From Desulfovibrio sp. (GTDB lineage: Bacteria; Desulfobacterota; Desulfovibrionia; Desulfovibrionales; Desulfovibrionaceae), in the NCBI GenBank assembly GCA_017528345.1, contig JAFXOX010000064.1, positions 26,737-90,736 on the forward strand: a stretch of DNA of 64,000 bases, written 5' to 3'. Below the pieces are notes generated by a model. The model had not been told where the DNA came from and did not search any database. It worked only from the letters and a program-made list of their open reading frames with translations. Of this stretch, positions 8,564 to 17,978 are shown piece after piece (the first letter of the stretch is position 1; each line of letters starts with the position of its first letter). The translations under genes were made by a program, and so were the position numbers.

Positions 8564-8950
8564 CTAATCGTGGCCGTGACAATGGCAATTTTTGCAGCGA
8601 CCGCAGCAAATGTGCCCCTTGGGCCTCATCTTGTCCTGCTTCTGCGCTGCATTGACGAGGACCCGATTGCCGTTAATGGCTAGATCAAAACCACCAGCGC
8701 CTTTGAAGATGATTTGCTGTGGAGAGACGGGGCTGCTTGAAAGGGCCTTTTTGAAGGACTGGGCGACACTGCTTCCGGGTTTTGACAAATCACGAACGTC
8801 AATGAAAATGCGATCACAATGCGTATGGAACTGCTGCACCAGCCCCATGACTGTGCTCACTTGGGGCTGCTCAAGGGCCGTGCACTTGATATGCAGGTTG
8901 TTGTGGCTGATCCTGTGACTTACAAACTCTTTTTTCTTGTTGTTTTCCAT
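8564..8950 (-). CDS. Unknown small protein with Cys/His-rich tail
   Basis: A 128-residue soluble protein I do not recognise. The body has an alternating alpha/beta look (DRIFIDVRDLSKPGSS, GFDLAINGNRVLVN). The end is a compact cluster, GHICCGRCKNCHCHGHD, with five Cys and three His, which looks like a metal-binding tail. The ATG at 8950 is preceded on its strand by AAGGAAG. It has its own terminator, so it is probably a single-gene transcript. Confidence 0.75.
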   Translation of the reverse strand: MENNKKKEFVSHRISHNNLHIKCTALEQPQVSTVMGLVQQFHTHCDRIFIDVRDLSKPGSSVAQSFKKALSSSPVSPQQIIFKGAGGFDLAINGNRVLVNAAQKQDKMRPKGHICCGRCKNCHCHGHD

Positions 8951-9173
8951 ATTTCTTCCTTTAGCTGCGTGACATCCATACAGCTATAGAATAAAAAATT
9001 AATTTCATTTTCACTAAGAAAACACTTTTTTCTGAACAAGACAAGGACACGTTGTTTCAAAAAAGAATATGAACTTTATTTTCAAAAATGTCAAGGAGGC
9101 TTGTCTTTTAGTTTCACAAGACGCAATCTCTCCTTGCCAATCTTGCCTTTTCCCGGCGCTTCAACTAGATTAC

Positions 9174-9257
9174 TGGTACGAGGAGGGGGAGTTGAACCCC
9201 CACGGTTAAACCGCTGGATCCTAAATCCAGTGCGTCTACCAATTCCGCCATCCTCGC
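9174..9257 (-). tRNA. tRNA-Leu(UAG)
   Basis: The minus strand folds as a leucine tRNA with a long variable arm. The acceptor GCGAGGA pairs with TCCTCGT (one G-U), the anticodon loop is TTTAGGA with anticodon TAG, and the T arm is GGGGGTTCAACTCCCCC. Discriminator A and CCA are encoded. Total length is 84 bases. Short inverted sequences (CTAGATTAC and GTAATC-AA-CTAG) flank the gene and may extend the precursor stem. Confidence 0.95.
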
Positions 9258-9322
9258 ACTGGTAATCAACTAGCATGTTCACACGATGAGTGCAAGCTGC
9301 GCTTAGTTGCAGGGGGCGGCCT

Positions 9323-10210
9323 ATGTTTTTCCCCGTTTCTGATATTACCTGTTCTCCGCTTCTCCCGTTTTTTTCTGCTTTTGTGGTTTCCCTCTGCTGT
9401 TCTGTTGGCGGGGTCAGTGGCGGTTTTCTGCTTGTGCCTTTTCAGATTTCCATACTTGGCATCACGCAGCCGTGCGTGAGTGCCACCAATCATGTTTTTA
9501 ATCTTCTTGCCTGTCCTTCTGGTATTTACCGTTTTTGGAGAGAGGGCCGTTTTGTCTGGCCTCTGGCCCTCTTATTGATCATTGGTACAATGCCAGGCGT
9601 TTTTTTGGGTGCCTGGGTGAAAACCCGTTTTCTTCAGGATATTTTGCACTTCTCGCTTTTTGTGGGTTTTGTCCTTCTTTTTATCGCGCTACGTATGCTC
9701 CTGGCGTTCCTGAAGGAAAAGAGAAAAGCTGAAATCGGCAAGCCAACGTCGGCACATGTGATCTGTCAAAGTTCTCTCTCCGCTCTGGACTTTACGTTTC
9801 AGGGCGTGCAATACCACCTGCCATGCCTTCCGGTCTTTGTGCTAAGCCTTATTGTCGGTGTCATTGGCGGCATTTATGGTATTGGCGGGGGGGCCATCAT
9901 GGGGCCCTTCCTCGTGGCAGGCTTTGGTCTGCCAGTGTATATAACGGCAGGCTCAACGCTGTGTGCGACTTTTGTGGCTTCCTTCACAGGCGTAGCCAGC
10001 TATCTATGGCTGGCCGCTATAAGTCAGAGTGCTGTTGGACCTGACTGGACGCTAGGCCTTCTGATGGGTCTTGGCGGTGTGCTTGGTACCTATTGCGGTG
10101 CCCGTCTGCAGCGCTTTGTGCCGCATAAGCTTTTAAAAGCACTTTTGCTCGGCATTTTGCTCTATGCAGGGTGTTATTACCTCGTTAAAGGTCTGCTTGC
10201 TCTCGTGTGA
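9323..10210 (+). CDS. TauE/SafE family anion permease
   Basis: An inner-membrane permease of the TauE/SafE family (295 residues), whose members export sulfite or sulfoacetate or move related anions. The duplicated signature is visible: VSLCCSVGGVSGGFLLVP with the ATNHVFNLLACPSG stretch, and GVIGGIYGIGGGAIMGPFL with GSTLCATFVASFTGVASY. I chose the ATG at 9323 because AGGGG stands seven bases before it; an upstream ATG at 9290 has no site. Substrate is not determinable here. Its 3' end overlaps ybaK by 26 bases, tail to tail. Confidence 0.85.
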   Translation: MFFPVSDITCSPLLPFFSAFVVSLCCSVGGVSGGFLLVPFQISILGITQPCVSATNHVFNLLACPSGIYRFWREGRFVWPLALLLIIGTMPGVFLGAWVKTRFLQDILHFSLFVGFVLLFIALRMLLAFLKEKRKAEIGKPTSAHVICQSSLSALDFTFQGVQYHLPCLPVFVLSLIVGVIGGIYGIGGGAIMGPFLVAGFGLPVYITAGSTLCATFVASFTGVASYLWLAAISQSAVGPDWTLGLLMGLGGVLGTYCGARLQRFVPHKLLKALLLGILLYAGCYYLVKGLLALV

Positions 10211-10676
10211 GTTGGGCAAAGCTTCCCCGACAGGCCATGGCGAGCTCCTGAGGCGCGAGTTCCAGCTGTACGCCACGCAGACCCGCGCTGACGAGAATAG
10301 TTGGAAAGTTTTTGGCTGAAGCGTCGAGGTAGACGGGATAGTTTTTTTTGGCCGCTAGCGGGGAGCAACCACCCCGAAGATAGCCTGTCAGACCCTGTAC
10401 TTCCTTGAGAGGAACCATTTCTACGTGCTTGTTCTGCGAAACCTTGGCCAGTGCCTTGAGGTCGAGCTCGCAGGCAGCTGGGATACAGGCCATAAGTACG
10501 CCGCTTTTGTCGCCGCGGGCCACAAGTGTTTTGAAAACGCGGGCAGGATCCTGCCCGAGCTTGGCTGCCATGGTTACAGCTGAGAGATCACTGGTGTCGA
10601 CAGCTGCCTGATGTAGCTGATAGCTGATGCCCAGTTTTTCCAGAAGACGCGCGGCATTGGTTTTGATTTGTTTCAT
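10185..10676 (-). CDS. ybaK: Cys-tRNA(Pro) deacylase YbaK/EbsC type
   Basis: A YbaK-like editing enzyme that hydrolyses mischarged Cys-tRNA(Pro) in trans. The 163-residue product fits the family: KTNAARLLEKLGISYQLH at the start, FKTLVARGD, then GYLRGGCSPLAAKKNYPVYLDASA, the family signature, with a conserved Lys near the active site. An in-frame ATG at 10754 would add 26 unlike residues, so I start at 10676. It is divergent from the LapG-like gene. Confidence 0.9.
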   Translation of the reverse strand: MKQIKTNAARLLEKLGISYQLHQAAVDTSDLSAVTMAAKLGQDPARVFKTLVARGDKSGVLMACIPAACELDLKALAKVSQNKHVEMVPLKEVQGLTGYLRGGCSPLAAKKNYPVYLDASAKNFPTILVSAGLRGVQLELAPQELAMACRGSFAQLTREQADL

Positions 10677-10786
10677 GGAGTTTTCCAGTCCTGCTGTCTG
10701 TTTTTGTGAGTCATTTGTCAAAGGGCAGTTGCCACAAAAGCGTTCCTTCTGCAAGCTGGCTTTGTGAATGAGGATTTGAGGTTTGT

Positions 10787-11548
10787 ATGCATTTGTCCCG
10801 TCTGTCGGATTGTCTTGCGCGCACAGGACCTTTGACTGATTTTTGTCTGCGCAGCATCAGACTTCTACTTACAGCCTTTTTGGGCCTTGTTCTCTGTGCC
10901 GGTCATGTGCTCTGCGCTGAGACCGGGAATGATGACAAGGAAAAATCGCCCAAAGGCACAAAGATTCAGCTCTTCAACACCGTTGAGTTCAAACGACCTC
11001 TTTCCTCTCTGCCGGCCTGGATGCGCCTGCTTGATCGCAATAATCAGGCTTCCATTTTTGTCGATGGCAAGTCCTTTTCCAAATCGGAGACGTGGAACAC
11101 GTTCAAGGATGGGGCCAAGGGTAAAAAAGGGCTTGATTTGTTGCGTTATGTGCATAATTTCTGGAATAAATTCCCCTATCGTGAGGATATCCTCAACTGG
11201 GGCGTGGATGACTACTGGGCCATACCCGATGAATTCTTAAAAAAATCGGGTGACTGTGAAGACTACGCCATTATTAAATATTTTTCCCTCAGGCAATTGG
11301 GGCTTGAAGCCGATAAGATGCGTATCGTAGTCCTGCGTGATACAGTGCGAAACCTCGCCCATGCGGTCCTTGTTGTTTACATGGATAACGATGCCTATGT
11401 CCTCGATAATTTGAGTAGCGCTGTGCTCTCCCATACGCGTTTTAAACACTATCAGCCGCAATATTCCGTTAATGAGCTTGGCCGCTGGGCGCATCTTAAG
11501 GGACGTCCGGCTCAGCCCGCAGCAGCTGCGGCCAAGGCACAGAGGTGA
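10787..11548 (+). CDS. LapG-like periplasmic cysteine protease
   Basis: A bacterial transglutaminase-like cysteine peptidase (LapG family), which cleaves the N-terminus of a giant surface adhesin to release biofilm cells. The 253 residues include a hydrophobic export segment (about 22-44). The triad is readable as Cys157 in GDCEDYAI, His192 in NLAHAVL and Asp207 in VLDNL. The Asn-Trp stretch DILNWGVDDYWAIP is typical of the family. GAGG stands before the ATG. The next gene, four bases on, encodes a periplasm-facing membrane receptor, as LapD is to LapG in Pseudomonas. The adhesin target is not in the window. Confidence 0.85.
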   Translation: MHLSRLSDCLARTGPLTDFCLRSIRLLLTAFLGLVLCAGHVLCAETGNDDKEKSPKGTKIQLFNTVEFKRPLSSLPAWMRLLDRNNQASIFVDGKSFSKSETWNTFKDGAKGKKGLDLLRYVHNFWNKFPYREDILNWGVDDYWAIPDEFLKKSGDCEDYAIIKYFSLRQLGLEADKMRIVVLRDTVRNLAHAVLVVYMDNDAYVLDNLSSAVLSHTRFKHYQPQYSVNELGRWAHLKGRPAQPAAAAAKAQR

Positions 11549-11552
11549 AGAT

Positions 11553-13265
11553 ATGGAAGACAAATACAAGGAAATGCCGGTCTCTGCCAATTCTGAAGCG
11601 GCTTTGCAGCAGCCTCTGGTGCAAGGTTCAGCCAAGGCGGAGAAAACGGAACATGCCTATTCTCTTTCCCATACACTGCTCTACAGCATGCTCGCCTGTG
11701 TTGTCCTCGTCGTGGGTATTGTGGCTCTCCTGCTTTGCCGTGCCCAGGTCCGTTATTCTGAGCAGGCTATTCTTGCTGGGCATCGTGATAAAGGCCAGAC
11801 CTATGTCGAGACTGTGCTTGAAAATATCCGCGCCTGGCAGAGCAAAACGCTTGACACTATTCATTATGTCAGTCAGGCAGAGATGTTCCGCCTTTTTGCC
11901 AAAGACTATCAGGAAGCCGCGCGGGCAGGTGGCGCTGATGGCAGTGATCTGAACTCCATGAGTGAGGAGCTCGACTATCTGCGTGATCTTCTGAGAGACA
12001 CAGCTCAGCGTAGGGGCTGGTATGCGGCACGTATTGTCAATGGAAACGGCGAGAATCTGGTGGCAGAGCGCGATAGTCCACCACTGACCGCGGACAAGAA
12101 GGCCGTGGTCTCATTGGCTGGTACGCGTCGAGGTGCAAGTTATTCCTCGCTGTACGAGGAAAACGGTCATCTTTTTCTGGATGTTGTGGACCCACTCTAC
12201 GAAGTGCTGAGCATGGATGATGAACCTAAGATTGTTGCCTACCTGCTGCTTACGCTGAAAATGGACAGTGTCGTCCTTGATTTTTTCTCAGGCATCCATC
12301 TGAAGGCAGATACCAAGGCGTATCTTCTGACCCCAGGTCCGACAGAGACAGCCTGTATCGGCTTTGAAAACGGCAAAGCCTCTGTAGTCACCAAAAAAAC
12401 GCAGATTCCTCAGGTTCTGCCCTTTGAACGGCGTCTTTCTCAGGCTTCCACGCAGGAAGTGTTTTCTCTTGGTGCCCACATTGCCCTGCCCGTGTGGTAT
12501 GCCGTCATGGAAATTCAGGCTTCGTCTGTTGACGGAGAAATTTCCAATAGTGCCCGGGAAATTTATGGATTGGGTGTGCTGGGCAGTCTTTCCATAGCCC
12601 TTTTTCTGGCTATGATTGTGGGAACCTGGATTGTCAGACATAAGGCCAAGGAGGAACAGCGTTGCATAGGCGGCCTGGTGCATGCCATTGAGTGCGCCCT
12701 TGACGGCAGTGATGCCAAATTCCGTTATCTGCAGGGTCGCAGTCACAAGGTCGCCAATCTTTCTCAGCGTCTAGGGAGACAATTGCATCTTTCTTCTCAG
12801 GCCATGGAGAATATGCAGCTGGCAGCCAGGCTAAGCCAGGTGGGTAAAATTTTTGTGCCGCGTGATATTATGATTAAGCGTGGACTTTTGACTGAAGAGG
12901 AACGCCGACAGGTGCAGCTTGCTCCCTATCACGCCTATAATGTGCTCAAGGGCGTGTTGCCGGGACGTGTGGCGCGCATTGTCTACCAGATGGGCGGCAA
13001 GGTTGTGGATGATCCTGAAACCGGCGCAAATCACGAGCTGACTGCCAAGGAAATGCTACTTGAGGCGCGTGTTTTGCTCGTGGCGAATGATTTTTGTGCC
13101 ATGGTCAGTCAGCGCGGCAATCGTCCCCCCCTGCCCATGGCTGATGCCCGCAAAAAGCTCGCTGAACGTGATCTTTATGACAAGACGGTTGTTGATGCCA
13201 TCAATACCCTGTCAGATGCTGAAATTTCTGTCTTGCTAGACACGCCTCACGATGCCAAATCCTAA
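11553..13265 (+). CDS. Membrane sensor with degenerate HD-like output domain
   Basis: A 570-residue membrane protein. TM1 (about 41-63) and TM2 (about 338-360) bracket a large periplasmic sensor segment that looks like a Cache-type fold. The cytoplasmic part carries AARLSQVGKIFVPRDIMIKRGLLTEEER, which lines up with the HD-GYP stretch usually read as A-LHDIGKIGVP. Here the catalytic HD pair is SQ and no GYP motif is seen, so it is probably a ligand-binding or signalling pseudoenzyme. I chose the ATG at 11553 with AGGTGAAG before it. Adjacency to the LapG-like protease suggests it gates that protease, a role LapD fills elsewhere with GGDEF/EAL domains. Confidence 0.75.
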   Translation: MEDKYKEMPVSANSEAALQQPLVQGSAKAEKTEHAYSLSHTLLYSMLACVVLVVGIVALLLCRAQVRYSEQAILAGHRDKGQTYVETVLENIRAWQSKTLDTIHYVSQAEMFRLFAKDYQEAARAGGADGSDLNSMSEELDYLRDLLRDTAQRRGWYAARIVNGNGENLVAERDSPPLTADKKAVVSLAGTRRGASYSSLYEENGHLFLDVVDPLYEVLSMDDEPKIVAYLLLTLKMDSVVLDFFSGIHLKADTKAYLLTPGPTETACIGFENGKASVVTKKTQIPQVLPFERRLSQASTQEVFSLGAHIALPVWYAVMEIQASSVDGEISNSAREIYGLGVLGSLSIALFLAMIVGTWIVRHKAKEEQRCIGGLVHAIECALDGSDAKFRYLQGRSHKVANLSQRLGRQLHLSSQAMENMQLAARLSQVGKIFVPRDIMIKRGLLTEEERRQVQLAPYHAYNVLKGVLPGRVARIVYQMGGKVVDDPETGANHELTAKEMLLEARVLLVANDFCAMVSQRGNRPPLPMADARKKLAERDLYDKTVVDAINTLSDAEISVLLDTPHDAKS

Positions 13266-13270
13266 GTTCT

Positions 13271-14596
13271 ATGGCCAAAACACGTGAGATCTATGTCTGT
13301 TCGGCCTGCGGTGCAGAAAGTCTGACCTGGCGCGGACAGTGCCCAAGCTGCCATGCCTGGAATACTCTGACAAGTCGGATGCAGGCCAAGTCTCAGCCAA
13401 GTGCTGTGCTTACCTCTGAAAAGGCAGTGGCTCTCAGTGAAGTCTGTGAAGAGACCGCAGAACCCTATACAAGTGGCATTGAGGCTCTTGATAGGGTCCT
13501 CGGACATGGCCTTGTGCCCGGTGGAGCCTTTCTCATCGGGGGGGAACCAGGTATTGGTAAATCAACACTGCTTTTGCAGATTGCAGGTAATGTGGCGCGC
13601 ATGGGGAAATGCGTTCTCTATGCCAGTGGTGAAGAGGCCTTGCCCCAGATCAGGGCCAGAGCCAGACGACTTGAAGTCCTCTTTCCAAGTCTGATGGCCA
13701 TTTCAACCCACAATACAGAAGATATTCTAAGTTCGCTGGCGACGCTTGAGCCAAGCCTGCTCATCGTGGATTCTGTGCAAACAGTGGGCAGTCCCGCGGC
13801 GGATGGACAGCCTGGCAATGTGACCCAGATTCGGCAGGTGACGCAGGAACTCATGGAAGCCTGTCGCAAAAGTGCGACAACTTTGATCCTTGTTGGTCAT
13901 GTGACCAAGGATGGCGTACTGGCAGGCCCGCGTCTTTTGGAACATATGGTGGACACGGTTATCTCTCTTGAAGGAGATAGACGCCAGCTCTTTCGGCTTT
14001 TGCGCGTTTTTAAAAACCGTTTTGGTCCCAATGAGGAATTACTGGTTTTGCGTATGGCAAGCCAGGGGTTGAGTGTTATTGATGATCCCTCAACCTTTTT
14101 TTTACAGGCACGCGACCCAAAGCTTTCAGGGACAGCCGTCGTCATGGCTGTTGATGGGCAAAGGCCGCTGGCCGTTGAAGTACAGGCCCTCGTTTCCCGT
14201 TCTTTTCTCAATATTCCACGGCGAACAGCCCTTGGCTTTGACGTCAACCGATTACATTTGCTTCTGGCCGTGCTCGAAAAACGTCTGAAACTGAATTTTT
14301 CCCAGGTTGATATTTATGCCAAGGTGGGCGGCGGCATGCGTCTGGCCGAGCCAGGTCTGGATCTGGCTCTCGTTGCAGCTGTACTTTCTTCTTACTATGA
14401 TTTTCCGCTTCCTGAAAAAGGCATTTTTTGGGGAGAGGTAGATTTAAACGGGCAGATTCGTCCCGTGCAGGCCCATGATATCAGGCTTGTGCAGGCCAGA
14501 CGTCTTGGCTTTACCCCGTGTCTGTACCCTCAGACCGAGTCAGGTGATGGCCTTGCCGCGTTGAGCGATCTGTCGACAGCTCTTTTTCATCGCTAG
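13271..14596 (+). CDS. radA: DNA repair protein RadA (Sms)
   Basis: RadA is a RecA-like helicase that helps process recombination intermediates. The 441 residues have the N-terminal C4 zinc finger (CSACGAESLTWRGQCPSC), Walker A GGEPGIGKSTLLLQ, the RadA-specific KNRFG motif (FKNRFGPNEELLV) and a C-terminal Lon-protease-like domain (DVNRLHLLLAVLEKR...DLALVAAVLSSYY). It starts five bases after the sensor gene and is probably cotranscribed. Confidence 0.96.
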   Translation: MAKTREIYVCSACGAESLTWRGQCPSCHAWNTLTSRMQAKSQPSAVLTSEKAVALSEVCEETAEPYTSGIEALDRVLGHGLVPGGAFLIGGEPGIGKSTLLLQIAGNVARMGKCVLYASGEEALPQIRARARRLEVLFPSLMAISTHNTEDILSSLATLEPSLLIVDSVQTVGSPAADGQPGNVTQIRQVTQELMEACRKSATTLILVGHVTKDGVLAGPRLLEHMVDTVISLEGDRRQLFRLLRVFKNRFGPNEELLVLRMASQGLSVIDDPSTFFLQARDPKLSGTAVVMAVDGQRPLAVEVQALVSRSFLNIPRRTALGFDVNRLHLLLAVLEKRLKLNFSQVDIYAKVGGGMRLAEPGLDLALVAAVLSSYYDFPLPEKGIFWGEVDLNGQIRPVQAHDIRLVQARRLGFTPCLYPQTESGDGLAALSDLSTALFHR

Positions 14597-14604
14597 AGGT
14601 CGGC

Positions 14605-15288
14605 ATGGCTTGTGAAGTTGAGCGAAAATATCTGCATGTGAACTTTGCAGAGCTGCGTAGCCATCTTCAGAAACAGGCGGCTGTTTGCCTTGGCCGTCAT
14701 TTTGAGCGCAATGTGGTCTATGAGACAGATCCGCCAAGCTTTTGTCAGCAGAAAAAACTCCTGCGTCTGCGGAGTTGTTTTTGGGCAGAGCGCACACCGC
14801 AGTATGTTTTGACCTTTAAGGCTCCTGCTGCACAGGCAGAAGCGCTTCAAGGCTTCAAGGTGCGTCGCGAAGATGAGGTTTTTGTGAGTTCGGCTGAGAG
14901 CATGGGCGCCATTTTAGAGGGACAGGGCTTTGTGCCTTGGGCCTGTTATGAAAAAGTGCGCGAAACGTGGCAGGTGAGTGCCGTTTCTGTGGTTCTCGAC
15001 GTTTTGCCCTTTGGACGCTTTGTGGAGCTTGAAGGTGACGCTGTGGCCATTGACGCGTTGGCGTTGACCCTTGACCTTGCTGAGGCAGAGCAGAGTACAC
15101 AGTCCTACGCGGCGTTATACCGGGATTGGCTGCAGGCCATGGGAAAATCTTGGCAGGCAAGTTTTATGTTTAGTGAGCAGGAGCGCAAGGCCTGGACCGA
15201 GCGATTAGGAATTTATGATCTTCCTGAGCTGCCAAGGCTCTGTTCCCCAAGCTTGGAGAGTTGTCTTCAGGGGGCAGCAGGCGTATAG
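14605..15288 (+). CDS. CYTH domain protein (class IV cyclase / triphosphatase type)
   Basis: A 227-residue protein of the CYTH superfamily, metal-dependent enzymes acting on triphosphates (adenylate cyclase class IV or thiamine/inorganic triphosphatase). The EXEXK signature is at residues 4-8 (EVERK), and alternating basic and acidic strands follow (LRLRSCFWAE, YVLTFKAPA, FVELEG). Which triphosphate it uses cannot be told. It sits between radA and clpS in the same direction with nine bases upstream. Confidence 0.8.
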   Translation: MACEVERKYLHVNFAELRSHLQKQAAVCLGRHFERNVVYETDPPSFCQQKKLLRLRSCFWAERTPQYVLTFKAPAAQAEALQGFKVRREDEVFVSSAESMGAILEGQGFVPWACYEKVRETWQVSAVSVVLDVLPFGRFVELEGDAVAIDALALTLDLAEAEQSTQSYAALYRDWLQAMGKSWQASFMFSEQERKAWTERLGIYDLPELPRLCSPSLESCLQGAAGV

Positions 15289-15316
15289 CCAAGGAAATCG
15301 TTGGCAGGAGGAAGCC

Positions 15317-15634
15317 ATGCCGAGGACACATACTCTTGGCGATGAAGGTGATACCCAAGTCGTCGTTGCAACCAAAGTCAAAGAACCTGAACACTACCGC
15401 GTTTTTTTGCACAATGATGACTATACGACCATGGAATTTGTGGTTGAGATTTTGCAGCAGGTTTTTCATAAGCCTGTGGAAGAAGCAACGAGCATTATGA
15501 TGCATGTGCATAAAAACGGCCGCGGTGAATGTGGCATTTTTACTTACGAGATTGCGGAAACCAAGGTGGCCAGTGTGCATAGTCTTGCCCGTAAGGCTGG
15601 TTTCCCCTTGAAGTGTACCATGGAAAAAGCGTGA
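15317..15634 (+). CDS. clpS: ClpS N-degron adaptor
   Basis: ClpS delivers proteins with bulky hydrophobic N-termini to ClpAP. The 105-residue product has the core YRVFLHNDDYTTMEFVVEILQ, including the Asn-Asp pair that binds the N-terminal residue, and the HVHKNGRGECGIFTYEIAETK stretch. I chose the ATG at 15317, which follows GGAGGAA. clpA starts 22 bases later and aat follows clpA, so the whole Leu/N-degron route is in one operon. Confidence 0.95.
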   Translation: MPRTHTLGDEGDTQVVVATKVKEPEHYRVFLHNDDYTTMEFVVEILQQVFHKPVEEATSIMMHVHKNGRGECGIFTYEIAETKVASVHSLARKAGFPLKCTMEKA

Positions 15635-15656
15635 AGAAGGCGGAGAAAAGTCCATT

Positions 15657-17978
15657 ATGTTGAGCAAGAGTGTCCAGAATGTGCTGCGTGATGCACTTAT
15701 AGAGGTGCAGAGACGGCGGCATGAGCTTTTGACCGTGGAACATATACTTTTTGCCATGACCAACAGTATGAAGGGACGCATCATCCTTGAGGGGAGTGGC
15801 GCAAGTGTCGCCATGCTGCGTGAACAGCTGGAAGGTTTTTTTCGCCAGGAGATGCAGACGCTTGAACAGCCTCAGTCCTTTGAGGTGACGCAGACTGTCA
15901 GCGTCCAGCGTGTCCTGGAGAGAGCGCTTGCCCACATCCATTCTGCGGGCAAGGATACCGTAGAGATCGGCGATCTGCTCGTCTCCATTATGGAAGAAGA
16001 AGGTTATGCTGAGTATTTTCTTAAACGTCAGGGTGTCGAACGCCTGGACGTGCTGACCTTTATTTCACATGGTCTGGACAGTGAACGTGAAGATGGGGAT
16101 GGCTCAGAGCAGGCGCAAAATGGCGATAAGGAGACCTCCGAAAAGGATGCTCTTGAAAAATATGCTCAGGAGCTGACAGAACGAGCCAGAGAAGGCAAAA
16201 TCGATCCTCTTATTGGCCGGGATAAAGAACTTGATCGCACCATTGAGGTCCTGCTCAGGCGACGCAAGAATAATCCGCTCTATGTGGGTGAGCCTGGCGT
16301 GGGCAAGACAGCCATGGTTGAAGGTCTGGCCTTACGTATTGTTGAGGGCAAGGTGCCGCCGATGTTTTTGAAGACGCGTATCTATGCCCTTGATATGGGT
16401 ATCCTTCTGGCTGGCACCAAGTACCGGGGAGATTTTGAATCTCGACTCAAGGGCGTTGTGGAACAGATCAAGAAAATTCCTGACGCCATCCTTTTTATTG
16501 ATGAGCTGCACACTCTGGTTGGGGCCGGTGCCATTTCAGGTGGCTCCATGGACGCCGCCAATCTCCTGAAGCCAGCTCTGGCGAGCGGAGAGATCCGCTG
16601 TATTGGCTCCACAACCTATGAGGAATTTCGCAATCATCTCGAAAAAGATCGTGCTCTGGCCAGACGTTTTCAGAAAATTGATCTGCACGAGCCAAGTACT
16701 GACGACTGTATTGCTATTCTCAAAGGTGTTCAGGCCAAATATGCCAAATTCCATCATGTCAGCTATTCCCTGCCTGTGCTCAAAGCCATCGTTGATCTCT
16801 CCACACGCCATGTGCGCGACCGCCTTTTGCCTGACAAGGCCATAGATGTGCTCGACGAGGTCGGTGCTTTTGTCCACCTCAAGTATGCCAGTGAAAAAGG
16901 CAAGGCCGAGGATCAGGCGGAAAAACCTGTACGAGTCAATGACGTAGAGCGCATTGTGGCGCGTATGGCTAATATTCCTGTGAGAAGCGTGAGCGGTCAG
17001 GAAGAACAGCGTTTAGCCAATCTGGAAAAGGATCTTAAGGCCCAGGTCTTTGGGCAGGATGAGGCCGTTGAAATCACTGTCCGCGCCATTTTGCGTTCAC
17101 GGGCAGGTTTGAGTGTTGATCAGCGGCCTGCTGGCTCCTTCCTTTTCTATGGCCCGACAGGTGTGGGGAAAACCGAAATCGCCCGTAGTCTTGCCAAAAT
17201 CATGGGAGTGGATTTCCTGCGCTTTGACATGAGCGAATATATGGAAAAGCACTCCGTTTCCCGGCTCGTGGGAAGCCCTCCCGGTTATGTGGGGTTCGAT
17301 CAGGGGGGACTTTTGACCGAAGCTGTGCGTAAGGCTCCGTATTCGGTGGTTTTGCTTGATGAGCTGGAAAAAGCCCATCCTGATATCTTCAATATCCTTC
17401 TGCAGGTCATGGACTATGGAACTCTGACGGATAATACCGGACGCAAGACCGACTTTTCCCATGTTATTCTGATCATGACTTCCAATGCCGGCGCTTTTGA
17501 GATGAGCAAGCGTTCCCTTGGTTTCAGTCAGAATGCCTACGAGGATTCAGCCAAAAAAGCTCTGCATGCCGTGGAGCAGCTCTTTTCACCAGAATTTCGG
17601 AACCGTCTGGATGCCCTTGTACCTTTCCACAATCTCACCCAGGAAATGATGTTGTCTATTGTGGATAAATTCCTCAAAGAGATGCATAAGCCTCTGCACG
17701 TCCGCCATGTGACCTTAAAGGTAGATGACGATGCGCGCCAGTGGCTTGCCAAAAAAGGCTATGATCCAGCCATGGGAGCACGCCCCTTGCGCCGTTTGAT
17801 CAGGGAAAAGGTCGAGGATGCCCTGGCGCAGGAATTGCTTTTTGGAGATTTGAAGAAGGGTGGCTGTGCCCGTTTCTATGTGGGCAAGGTGCGAGAAGAC
17901 GAAAAAGGCGAAAAGGACGGAGACCTTTTGCTTGAGGCAAAAGCACAAGTGAAGAAAGAAAAGGTATTGGCTCCCTGA
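15657..17978 (+). CDS. clpA: ClpA unfoldase of the ClpAP protease
   Basis: ClpA is the AAA+ unfoldase that feeds ClpP. The 773 residues match ClpA rather than ClpB, because there is no coiled-coil middle domain. An N-terminal repeat domain (about 1-140) binds ClpS. NBD1 has GEPGVGKTAMVEGLA and FIDELHTLVGAGA, and NBD2 has GPTGVGKTEIARSLAK. The ClpP-binding loop is expected in NBD2. The last base of the stop codon is the first base of the aat start (TGATG). Confidence 0.96.
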   Translation: MLSKSVQNVLRDALIEVQRRRHELLTVEHILFAMTNSMKGRIILEGSGASVAMLREQLEGFFRQEMQTLEQPQSFEVTQTVSVQRVLERALAHIHSAGKDTVEIGDLLVSIMEEEGYAEYFLKRQGVERLDVLTFISHGLDSEREDGDGSEQAQNGDKETSEKDALEKYAQELTERAREGKIDPLIGRDKELDRTIEVLLRRRKNNPLYVGEPGVGKTAMVEGLALRIVEGKVPPMFLKTRIYALDMGILLAGTKYRGDFESRLKGVVEQIKKIPDAILFIDELHTLVGAGAISGGSMDAANLLKPALASGEIRCIGSTTYEEFRNHLEKDRALARRFQKIDLHEPSTDDCIAILKGVQAKYAKFHHVSYSLPVLKAIVDLSTRHVRDRLLPDKAIDVLDEVGAFVHLKYASEKGKAEDQAEKPVRVNDVERIVARMANIPVRSVSGQEEQRLANLEKDLKAQVFGQDEAVEITVRAILRSRAGLSVDQRPAGSFLFYGPTGVGKTEIARSLAKIMGVDFLRFDMSEYMEKHSVSRLVGSPPGYVGFDQGGLLTEAVRKAPYSVVLLDELEKAHPDIFNILLQVMDYGTLTDNTGRKTDFSHVILIMTSNAGAFEMSKRSLGFSQNAYEDSAKKALHAVEQLFSPEFRNRLDALVPFHNLTQEMMLSIVDKFLKEMHKPLHVRHVTLKVDDDARQWLAKKGYDPAMGARPLRRLIREKVEDALAQELLFGDLKKGGCARFYVGKVREDEKGEKDGDLLLEAKAQVKKEKVLAP

